This document shows positions 1 through 5,317 of a DNA stretch of 5,464 nt, piece after piece. This DNA is from Candidatus Omnitrophota bacterium. GTDB lineage: Bacteria; Omnitrophota; Gorgyraeia; Zapsychrales; Zapsychraceae. The notes beneath the pieces were generated by a model. It saw only the letters and a list, made by a program, of their open reading frames with translations, ran no database searches and was not told where the DNA came from. The first letter of the stretch is position 1. The number at the start of each line of letters is the position of its first letter. The stretch lies in contig JACRHQ010000053.1 in assembly GCA_016217585.1 (NCBI GenBank), positions 1-5,464 on the forward strand. Reading direction: 5' to 3'. The translations under genes and the position numbers were made by a program.

Positions 1-1312
1 CGGCCCGTTTAATCTCTTCCGAAACAAATTCCGGCGATAACCCGCCCGCCAGCGTTTCCGCGGCCTTTTGAACCGCGGCCAGACATTCCCGCAACGCCCG
101 GATATGCCGCATATTACTGACCAACACGCCCTCTGTGTCCGTCATTTGACCGTGCCAGACGCGTTCGACCACGGCGTCCTCAAGTTCCCTGATACCCTCT
201 TTTTTTAATGCCGAGACACGCACGCTTTTAACCCTGGGAAAGACCGCCTGGATTTTTTTCTCATCGGCCTTCGTTTGCAAATCACATTTGTTGAAAACAA
301 TCAGAAAATTCTGCCCGCGCACCGCGTCAACGAGTTTTTGGTCTTCGTCGTTTAAAGGGACGCTGGCGTCCAGGATCAAGAGGACCAGGTCCGCGCCATG
401 AATATGAACATGGCTGCGCCGGACAGCTTCCTCTTCGATGAGATCGCGCGGCTCCACGATCCCGGCGGTGTCCACCAGTTGAAAAGGGATCCCCTGGATC
501 TGCGCCGTTTCTTCTATCGTATCCCGGGTGGTGCCGGCGACCGGCGAGACGATCGCCCGCGGCTGTTTTAAAAGGACATTCAGCAAGGAAGATTTCCCCA
601 CGTTAGGCTTCCCGCAAAGGACGATCTTGATGCCTTCCTTGAGGACCCGGCCATGTTCGCCGGAGGCCAGAAGCCGGTCGACCTTCTGATGCGCCTGCCG
701 TATCTTTCCGGCCAATGCCGCCGCGCAACGTCCCTGCGCCTCCGTGTCGTCTTCGGGAAAATTGACGACGGCTTCGACGGCGACGTACACGCCCATCAGT
801 TCTTCGCGGACCCTTTCCAGCTCCGTCGACAATTCACCCTTTAACTGATGCGCGCTCACCTTCAGGAACGCCTCGGTCTTCGCCTGGATCGTGTCCAGCA
901 CGGCCTCGGCTTGGGCGAGGTCGATGCGTCCGTTTAAAAACGCCCGTTTGGTGAACTCGCCCGGGTCGGCCGGGCGCGCGCCCAGATCGACGGCAAGCCG
1001 CAGGACCGCCCGCAAGGAAGTCACCCCGCCGTGGGAACTGATCTCGACGACATCTTCCCGGGTATAACTGCGCGGGGCGCGCATGACGGTCACGAGCGCT
1101 TCATCGATAAGTTCCGTGCCGCGCGCGACATCCCCGTAATGGACCGTAAAGCTCTTGAACCGGGACGGCCTTTCCCTGCTTTTGGAAAGAAACATCCGGT
1201 CCGCGATCGGCACGGCGTCCTTGCCGCTCAGACGGACAATGCCGATCCCCCCCTGCCCGAGGGGCGTGGAGATGGCGACGATCGTATCTTCCAAATGCGC
1301 GATGGCGTCCAT
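1..1312 (-). CDS. mnmE: tRNA modification GTPase MnmE (TrmE), C-terminus cut by window edge
   Basis: My reverse-strand translation is open for 437 codons with no frameshift and runs off the left edge. The family is usually about 450-460 residues, so only the tail, including the C-terminal Cys-x-Gly-Lys motif, should be missing. The N-terminal folate-binding domain opens with DTIVAISTPLGQGGIGIVRL (residues 9-28), then YTREDVVEISSHGG (83-96) and GEFTKRAFLNGRIDLAQAEA (118-137). The inserted G domain has Walker A GKPNVGKSS (234-242), switch I with TT at 261-262, DTAG (281-284) and NKCD (341-344); the helical domain resumes after it. By family knowledge, MnmE works with MnmG in the cytoplasm to install (carboxymethyl)aminomethyl groups on U34 of certain tRNAs, using a methylene-tetrahydrofolate carbon. 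The ATG at 1312 follows AGGG by 7 nt, and that site overlaps the folC stop codon. The 9-bp gap to folC suggests cotranscription. mnmG is not in view. Confidence 0.97.
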   Translation of the reverse strand, partial: MDAIAHLEDTIVAISTPLGQGGIGIVRLSGKDAVPIADRMFLSKSRERPSRFKSFTVHYGDVARGTELIDEALVTVMRAPRSYTREDVVEISSHGGVTSLRAVLRLAVDLGARPADPGEFTKRAFLNGRIDLAQAEAVLDTIQAKTEAFLKVSAHQLKGELSTELERVREELMGVYVAVEAVVNFPEDDTEAQGRCAAALAGKIRQAHQKVDRLLASGEHGRVLKEGIKIVLCGKPNVGKSSLLNVLLKQPRAIVSPVAGTTRDTIEETAQIQGIPFQLVDTAGIVEPRDLIEEEAVRRSHVHIHGADLVLLILDASVPLNDEDQKLVDAVRGQNFLIVFNKCDLQTKADEKKIQAVFPRVKSVRVSALKKEGIRELEDAVVERVWHGQMTDTEGVLVSNMRHIRALRECLAAVQKAAETLAGGLSPEFVSEEIKRA

Positions 1313-1321
1313 AAGACAGCC

Positions 1322-2719
1322 CTAAAGTTTGTTGACGACCCCGTTTTTCGAAAGTAGATACCGCCGGGCCTCGCCGACCAGGAAGACCGACCCGGTGACC
1401 AGGACAAAATTGCCGGGACCGCTGTTGCGGCAAGCGTATTCGACGGCCTGGCGCGCGTCCGGCACCCGCGCGCAGGCCTTGCCCGGGAAAAACGCCTCGA
1501 GCTCATCCCGCGTAAAATGATAGGCCCTGGGATGGTCAGCCCGGGTGGCCACGACACAACCCGTGATCCGGTTTAATTCACGGCAGATCCCCGGCCGGTC
1601 TTTGTCCTCACTGACGCCCAGGACAACCGCCGCGGTTTTGCCGGGAAAAATTTTTAAAAGCGTCTCGGCCAGCTGAAACGCGGACGCCGGAGTATGCGCG
1701 CAGTCCAGGACGACGAGGGGGTCATGCTGAATAATTTCCAGCCGGCCCGGCCAGAAAGGATCCCTCAAGCCTTCGTAAACGGCCCTGTCTTCGAGGCTCA
1801 CGCCGGCCTGCCTGAGGCTTTCGATGATTCCGACGGCGACCGCCGCGTTCACCGCCTGGTGTTCGCCGGCAAGCGGCAATTCCAGACCCGGATAATTGTG
1901 TCCCCGGCTGTGGATGTCAATTGTCTGGCCCGTCGGGCCTTGACGGCGGACCCGCCAGTTAATATCCAAACCGACGAAGACGGGGTCGATGGAAAACTGC
2001 GCGCACCGGGCGCGCAAGACCTCCCGCGCCTCTTCTTCCTGCGGCGCGATGACCACTTTGGGGCCCGGGCCCTTGATGATGCCACCTTTTTCCGCCGCGA
2101 TTTGCGCGATGGTGCTGCCCAAAAAAGCCGTGTGCTCCAGACTCACCGGCGTAATCGCGCAGACTTCAGAGGGAGCCGTATTGGTCGCGTCCAGCCGGCC
2201 GCCCATGCCCGTCTCCAGGACAACAAAATCCGCCTGCTTGCGATAAAAATAACAAAAGGCCAGGGCCGTGAAAAGCTCGAAGAAACTCAACGCGCCGAGT
2301 TCTTCTTCCCGCCGCAAGCGTTCGACCGACGGGCGCATTTCCTCAAGCGTCCGGCACAAGTCTTCTTCGCTGATCATGTCCGGATAGATGTCTTCTTCAT
2401 CCGCCTTTGGCGGATGAACCCTTGGACAAAAAAGGTCCATCAGGCGGATCCTTTCCCGGTAATTATCCAGATGCGGAGAAGTGTACAGCCCCACCTTGTA
2501 TCCGGCTTTTTGCAAAACGGTCGCCGTGAAAACACAGGTTGAGCCCTTCCCTTTGGACCCGGCGACATGGATGATCCTTAAATGGTCCTGCGGCTGACCG
2601 AGGAGCTCCAGCAGCCGGCGCATGCGTTCCAGCTTAAACGGGGAAATGTTGCGGGGCGGAGGGCATAGTTCAAAATTGATAAAAGAAGCAATATATCGTT
2701 GGGCTTCGCCGAAGGTCAT
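1322..2719 (-). CDS. folC: Bifunctional folylpolyglutamate synthase / dihydrofolate synthase FolC
   Basis: 465 residues, slightly long for the Mur-ligase-like FolC family (about 420-450). FolC adds glutamates to reduced folates with ATP and in many bacteria also makes dihydrofolate from dihydropteroate. Visible motifs: P-loop HVAGSKGKGST (51-61), YTSPHL (79-84), VLETGMGGRLDATNT (167-181), EKGGIIK (210-216), LAGEHQAVNAA (283-293) and PFWPGRLEI (321-329). The C-terminal domain begins around VVLDCAHTPAS (336-346), where the usual form is D-G-A-H-N-P. Between ERIRL (89-93) and DMISEEDL (114-121) there are about 20 extra residues, MDLFCPRVHPPKADEEDIYP, encoded by a palindrome-bearing stretch listed separately. 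The DNA around it stays in frame, so the gene looks functional. The ATG at 2719 lies 14 bp after the purH stop and has only a weak GGTG Shine-Dalgarno. Whether the enzyme has both activities cannot be decided from sequence. Confidence 0.96.
   Translation of the reverse strand: MTFGEAQRYIASFINFELCPPPRNISPFKLERMRRLLELLGQPQDHLRIIHVAGSKGKGSTCVFTATVLQKAGYKVGLYTSPHLDNYRERIRLMDLFCPRVHPPKADEEDIYPDMISEEDLCRTLEEMRPSVERLRREEELGALSFFELFTALAFCYFYRKQADFVVLETGMGGRLDATNTAPSEVCAITPVSLEHTAFLGSTIAQIAAEKGGIIKGPGPKVVIAPQEEEAREVLRARCAQFSIDPVFVGLDINWRVRRQGPTGQTIDIHSRGHNYPGLELPLAGEHQAVNAAVAVGIIESLRQAGVSLEDRAVYEGLRDPFWPGRLEIIQHDPLVVLDCAHTPASAFQLAETLLKIFPGKTAAVVLGVSEDKDRPGICRELNRITGCVVATRADHPRAYHFTRDELEAFFPGKACARVPDARQAVEYACRNSGPGNFVLVTGSVFLVGEARRYLLSKNGVVNKL
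2381..2440. repeat. In-frame palindromic insertion inside folC
   Basis: This stretch encodes the extra residues 94-113 of FolC. It holds a perfect inverted repeat: arm ttcatccgcc (2396-2405), loop ttt, arm ggcggatgaa (2409-2418). A second small hairpin sits beside it: tggac (2423-2427), loop of seven, gtcca (2435-2439). The heptamer ggcggat of the right arm recurs directly at 2443-2449, in the codons just outside the insert. The palindrome is read in the frame giving HPPKADE, whereas at least one other frame of the same strand meets a TGA. The insert limits are estimated from memory of typical FolC sequences, so they are approximate. Perfect 10-bp arms in coding DNA together with an insertion in the protein argue for a mobile palindromic element rather than chance. 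Confidence 0.6.
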
Positions 2720-2733
2720 GGCTGAACACCGGT

Positions 2734-4290
2734 TTAATGGCGGAAATGCCGGACGCCCGTCATCACCATCACCATCCCGGCTTTGTCGGCGGCTTTAATC
2801 ACTTCCTCGTCGGCAACCGAGCAGCCGGTCTGGATGACGGCCGCCACACCGGCCCTGGCGGCCAGCTGGACGTTGTCCGTTTTCGGGATAAAAGCGTCGG
2901 AAACAAGGATGGAACCTTTGGCGTTTGTGCCGGCCTGCTGGATAGCCGTGCGGGCCGAACCCACACGGCTGGTCTGGCCGCATCCGATCCCCACCGTCCG
3001 GCGGTCCTTGACCAGGACGATGGCGTTGGCCTTGACGCCTCTGATGACTTTCCAGCCGAAGAGCATCGCCTCCCGCTGTTGGCGGGTCGGTTTTTTCCTG
3101 GTGACGGCTTTCAGTTCGTTTTCCTGAAGGCCGCGTTCGTCGCGCTGCTGCAGCAGAAGACCACCGTAAACCCGTTTGAAATCCAATCCGCCGTCGGCGA
3201 CGCGGGCGAAATCCAGTTCGATGAGCCGGAGGTTTTTCTTTTCCGAAAGCATTTTCAAGGCCGCGCCGTCAAAGCCCGGGGCGACCACGCATTCCATAAA
3301 ACCGCTTTTAAGGACCCGGCGGGCGGTCTCGACGTCGACGCCGCGGTTAAATCCGATGATCCCGCCGAAAGCCGCGCCAGGGTCGCAGCGCCAGGCATTA
3401 CGGTAGGCCTTGGCCAGGGTTTGGTCTTCAGCGACTCCCGTCGGATTGTTGTGTTTGATGATGACCGCGGCGGGGCGTTCGAAATCCTTGACGAAGTCCA
3501 GGGCGGCGTTCAAATCGAGGATATTGTTAAACGATAATTCTTTTCCCCCCACCTGCCTGATGTTCGCCATACCCGCGGCTTGAGCGGCGTCTTTGTAAAA
3601 GGCGGCCTGCTGGTGGGGGTTCTCCCCGTAACGCAGGTCCTGGACCTTCAGGAACTGAAGGTCCAGCCGCGCGGGGAAGACCGAGAGCTCCCTGGCCGCG
3701 ACCCGCTGCTGCAAGAAACCTGCAATCACCCGGTCATAACCGGCCGTGTGCTCAAAGGCCTCCACGGCCAGACGGAACAAGACCGCGTCGGAAAGGAGCC
3801 CGCTGTTGTTCTGGAGTTCCTTTAAAATCTCCTGGTAACGCTCCGGGTTGCAGATAACGGCGACGTTCCTGAAATTCTTTGCGGCCGAACGCAGCATCGC
3901 CGGCCCGCCGATATCGATGTTGTCTATCGCTTCTTCAAGGGAAACATTTTTCTTTTTGATGACACTTTCAAACGGATAAAGGTTGACCACCACCATATCG
4001 ATGGGTTCGATCTGGTGTTGGGCGATCTGGGCCATGTGCTCCTTGTTCTCGCGCAGCGCCAGGATCCCGCCGTGGACCTTCGGGTGGAGCGTTTTAACGC
4101 GCCCGTCGAGGATTTCCGGGAACCCGGTGAAAGAAGACACTTCCCGCGCGGGGACGCCCGCCTCGTTTAAAAGCCGCGCCGTCCCGCCCGTCGAAATGAT
4201 CTCCACACCCAGCGCGCGCAACCCTTCGGCAAAGACCGTCAGGCCTTTTTTGTCGGAAACACTGATGAGGGCTCGTCTGACTTTGAGCAT
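2734..4290 (-). CDS. purH: Bifunctional AICAR transformylase / IMP cyclohydrolase PurH
   Basis: 518 residues, full length for the family (about 510-530). PurH catalyses the last two steps of de novo IMP synthesis in the cytoplasm: formylation of AICAR with 10-formyl-tetrahydrofolate, then ring closure. The N-terminal cyclohydrolase (MGS-like) domain shows ISVSDKKGL (9-17), ISTGGTARLL (32-41), TGFPEILDGRVKTLHPKVHG (55-74), NLYPFESVI (103-111) and IDIGGPAMLRSAAKN (125-139). The transformylase part shows LRYGENPHQ (219-227), the catalytic KHNNPTG (279-285), DPGAAFGGI (303-311) and the expected C-terminus TGVRHFRH. Near the C-terminus it reads GQTSRVGS (438-445) and IQTGCS (486-491), where I would expect forms like GQMSRVDS and IQPGGS; this looks like lineage variation. 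The ATG at 4290 has a weak GGTGA (4304-4300) 9 nt upstream, inside the GTGAC repeat array. Both flanking gaps are short, consistent with an operon with folC and the PfpI-like gene. Confidence 0.97.
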   Translation of the reverse strand: MLKVRRALISVSDKKGLTVFAEGLRALGVEIISTGGTARLLNEAGVPAREVSSFTGFPEILDGRVKTLHPKVHGGILALRENKEHMAQIAQHQIEPIDMVVVNLYPFESVIKKKNVSLEEAIDNIDIGGPAMLRSAAKNFRNVAVICNPERYQEILKELQNNSGLLSDAVLFRLAVEAFEHTAGYDRVIAGFLQQRVAARELSVFPARLDLQFLKVQDLRYGENPHQQAAFYKDAAQAAGMANIRQVGGKELSFNNILDLNAALDFVKDFERPAAVIIKHNNPTGVAEDQTLAKAYRNAWRCDPGAAFGGIIGFNRGVDVETARRVLKSGFMECVVAPGFDGAALKMLSEKKNLRLIELDFARVADGGLDFKRVYGGLLLQQRDERGLQENELKAVTRKKPTRQQREAMLFGWKVIRGVKANAIVLVKDRRTVGIGCGQTSRVGSARTAIQQAGTNAKGSILVSDAFIPKTDNVQLAARAGVAAVIQTGCSVADEEVIKAADKAGMVMVMTGVRHFRH

Positions 4291-4298
4291 AGATATTG

Positions 4299-4359
4299 GT
4301 CACCACGTCACAATGTCACCAAGTCACACGTGTGACCTGGTGACGGGTGACCTTGTGAC
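4299..4359. repeat. 8-bp-periodic GTCAC/GTGAC array with a switch of orientation at the centre
   Basis: On the plus strand GTCAC occurs at 4299, 4307, 4315 and 4323 (exact 8-bp steps). The orientation then flips and GTGAC occurs at 4332, 4340, 4347 and 4355 (steps 8, 7, 8). The centre is ACACGTGT, with its dyad between 4329 and 4330. The inner 30 bp (4315-4344) form an inverted repeat with no loop and one mismatched pair. The array spans the last 12 codons of the PfpI-like gene, its stop codon and nearly all of the 33-bp gap before purH, including the only visible Shine-Dalgarno-like GGTGA of purH. A transcript through it could fold into a long hairpin just before the purH start. It is not a CRISPR array because the spacers are only 2-4 bp. 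Confidence 0.85.
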
Positions 4360-4866
4360 TTGTTTAATAATTTCCGCAACGAACGCCGGCAGGTCTTCCG
4401 GTTTGCGCGAGGTGATGAGGTTGCCGTCGACAACCACCTCTTCGTCCACATAATCGGCGCCCGCGGCCTTCAGATCGTCCTTGATGGCGAAAAAACAGGT
4501 GGCCTTGCGCCCGCGCGCGATCCCCGCGGAAACCAGGAGCCACCCCCCGTGGCAGATGGCGGCGACGACCTTGCCGTCGTCATGGACCCGGCGCACGAAA
4601 GAAACGACCTTTTCGTAACGGCGCAGGATATCCGGCGCGAACCCTCCGGGGATGATCACCCCGTCGCAATCCTTCGCCCGGACCTCTTCGATGGAGGCGT
4701 CGACTTTTACCGGATAACCTTCCTTGCTGGCGTAGACCGGTTTGCTGCCGGTACCGATAATCCTTGTCGCGATGCCTTCTTCCTTAAGCCGCAGGACCGG
4801 ATACCAGACCTCAAGCACCTGGTAAAGATCTTCGGCGAGGATGGCGATGGGTTTGGGGTTAGACAT
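4324..4866 (-). CDS. DJ-1/PfpI-family protein (class I glutamine amidotransferase-like)
   Basis: 180 residues from the ATG at 4866, a normal length for the PfpI/YhbO branch. The fold markers are VIIPGGFAPDILR (70-82), the nucleophile elbow AICHGGWLL (103-111) with Cys105 and His106, a GRKATCFFAIKDDL segment (119-132) and EVVVDGNLITSRKPEDLPAF (143-162). Family members have been described as proteases, chaperones or deglycases acting on glycated proteins and nucleotides; sequence alone does not choose between them. At the position of the conserved glutamate near the N-terminus (DJ-1 Glu18, PfpI Glu12), my hand alignment puts Gln16, in EDLYQVLEVWYP. The last 12 residues, QVTRSPVTRSHV, come from the GTCAC array and look like an appended tail. 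A GTG at 4875 would add three residues but lies in the Shine-Dalgarno, so the ATG is preferred. The cytoplasmic protein probably shares a transcript with purH; the functional link is unclear. Confidence 0.9.
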   Translation of the reverse strand: MSNPKPIAILAEDLYQVLEVWYPVLRLKEEGIATRIIGTGSKPVYASKEGYPVKVDASIEEVRAKDCDGVIIPGGFAPDILRRYEKVVSFVRRVHDDGKVVAAICHGGWLLVSAGIARGRKATCFFAIKDDLKAAGADYVDEEVVVDGNLITSRKPEDLPAFVAEIIKQVTRSPVTRSHV

Positions 4867-4874
4867 AAAATTCA

Positions 4875-4879
4875 CTCCT
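4875..4879 (-). promoter_or_regulatory. Ribosome binding site that sets the PfpI-like start
   Basis: AGGAG on the minus strand ends at 4875 and is followed by 8 nt before the ATG at 4866, an ideal spacing. The alternative GTG start at 4875-4873 shares its first base with this site, so it cannot use it. This supports the shorter 180-residue protein. Confidence 0.8.
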
Positions 4880-4888
4880 ATGTCCTTC

Positions 4889-4944
4889 CCCCAGCTGATT
4901 CATCCCGAAGATATTGATGTTTCGGGATGAATCAAACGCTGGGG
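4889..4944. repeat. Large intergenic hairpin (7 + 14 bp stem) upstream of the PfpI-like gene
   Basis: The inner arms tgattcatcccgaa (4896-4909) and ttcgggatgaatca (4921-4934) are perfect 14-bp complements with an 11-nt loop. The outer arms ccccagc (4889-4895) and gctgggg (4938-4944) add 7 bp across a 3-nt bulge (aac). There is no U-run after it on either strand, so it is not a standard terminator. On the minus strand it ends 9 nt before the Shine-Dalgarno of the PfpI-like gene. It could therefore protect the 5' end of that mRNA, act in attenuation, or be a dispersed palindromic repeat. The inner arms contain TTCATCC/GGATGAA, which also occur in the folC palindrome. Confidence 0.8.
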
Positions 4945-4970
4945 TTATTCGCCGCAGCGGCGGCGAATAA
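4945..4970. repeat. Second intergenic hairpin abutting the rpsU terminator
   Basis: Perfect 11-bp arms ttattcgccgc (4945-4955) and gcggcgaataa (4960-4970) flank a 4-nt loop (agcg). The left arm starts at the base after the larger hairpin ends. The right arm shares two bases with the U-tract of the rpsU terminator. Seen from rpsU, the transcript meets three hairpins in a row. It could be a backup terminator element, an RNA stabiliser or a REP-like repeat; the sequence does not decide. Confidence 0.75.
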
Positions 4971-5012
4971 AAAAGAGCAAGCATGATTTGGACTCACACT
5001 TGCCCTTTTTTT
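4969..5012 (-). terminator. Rho-independent terminator of rpsU, with U-runs on both sides
   Basis: On the minus strand GGGCAAGTGT (5005-4996) pairs with ATGCTTGCTC (4984-4975), using three G-U wobbles and an 11-nt loop, followed by six T (4974-4969). It starts about 30 bp after the rpsU stop. In the other direction the second arm is followed by seven T (5006-5012), so it could also stop antisense transcription coming from the left. It separates rpsU from the downstream PfpI-purH-folC-mnmE group, although read-through cannot be excluded. Confidence 0.85.
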
Positions 5013-5035
5013 ATAATAGGCTGACACGACGCGGA

Positions 5036-5206
5036 TCAGAAAAACTTCTTCTGTCTTTTGCCCTTAAAGCGTTTCTTCTCGGACGGCTTCGTGTAGAACC
5101 GTCTTTCCTTGAGCTCCATCATAAAGCCGTCTTTCTGGCAGGCCCGTTTGAAAATCTTCATGGCCTTCTCGAAGCTGTGGGGGTCCTGGATCTTTACTTC
5201 GATCAT
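5036..5206 (-). CDS. rpsU: Small ribosomal subunit protein bS21
   Basis: This 56-codon gene gives a protein beginning MIEVKIQDPHSFEKAMKIFK and continuing RACQKDGFMMELKERRFY, then a strongly basic tail (KPSEKKRFKGKRQKKFF). The pattern of a short acidic/amphipathic start, a K-R-x-C/K-D-G-x core, an ELKERRFY motif and a Lys/Arg-rich end is typical of bS21, which joins the 30S subunit near the anti-Shine-Dalgarno end of 16S rRNA and helps initiation. The length is at the short end of the family. The ATG at 5206 is preceded by GGCGGTGA (5221-5214), one base off the full anti-Shine-Dalgarno complement. The gene has its own promoter, a leader hairpin and a terminator, so it appears to be monocistronic. 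Confidence 0.95.
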   Translation of the reverse strand: MIEVKIQDPHSFEKAMKIFKRACQKDGFMMELKERRFYTKPSEKKRFKGKRQKKFF

Positions 5207-5240
5207 AAATTATTCACCGCCTTATCACATGAATTTTGTT

Positions 5241-5257
5241 CAGGGCCCGCGGCCCTG
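5241..5257 (-). promoter_or_regulatory. GC-rich hairpin in the rpsU leader
   Basis: cagggcc (5241-5247) and ggccctg (5251-5257) are perfect 7-bp arms around a 3-nt loop. With a transcription start near 5267, the hairpin would lie at the 5' end of a roughly 60-nt leader, about 20 nt before the Shine-Dalgarno. A control role, for example autoregulation by bS21 or mRNA protection, is inference only. No U-run follows it. Confidence 0.5.
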
Positions 5258-5273
5258 TGTTTAAAGACAAGTT

Positions 5274-5301
5274 ATTATAGTATAAGATGTTAAAATGTAA
5301 A
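5274..5301 (-). promoter_or_regulatory. Sigma-70-type promoter of rpsU
   Basis: On the minus strand TTTACA (5301-5296, five of six matches to the -35 consensus) is followed after 16 bp by a perfect TATAAT (5279-5274). The predicted transcription start is near 5267, giving a leader of about 60 nt before the rpsU ATG. The surrounding DNA is AT-rich, unlike the GC-rich genes nearby. This is the only convincing promoter in the window. Confidence 0.75.
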
Positions 5302-5317
5302 CACTTTTATATCGCCC

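Noticed and set aside
1694..2542. Long plus-strand open frame of 282 codons antisense to folC
   Set aside because: It lies wholly opposite a well-supported gene, has no recognisable motifs and no ribosome binding site, and long antisense frames are expected in GC-rich codon usage.
2737..3537. Plus-strand open frame of 266 codons with a His-rich start, antisense to purH
   Set aside because: The His run is the complement of the Met/Val-rich codons near the PurH C-terminus; no Shine-Dalgarno, and purH is secure in the other strand.
4299..4359. Possible CRISPR array or plasmid-type iterons
   Set aside because: Spacers of 2-4 bp are far too short for CRISPR. Iterons would need direct repeats near a replication gene, while here the orientation switches and the context is housekeeping.
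4873..4875. GTG start for the PfpI-like protein
   Set aside because: It overlaps the AGGAG Shine-Dalgarno; the ATG at 4866 has ideal spacing and fits the family's N-terminus.
5013..5041. Possible promoter for the PfpI-purH group (TATTAT at 5018-5013 on the minus strand)
   Set aside because: The -35 at 17 bp spacing is TTCTGA, a poor match, and transcripts would start inside the rpsU terminator stem.
4988..5293. Plus-strand 101-codon open frame across rpsU
   Set aside because: It is antisense to rpsU and its terminator, shows no family motifs, and begins inside the terminator loop.
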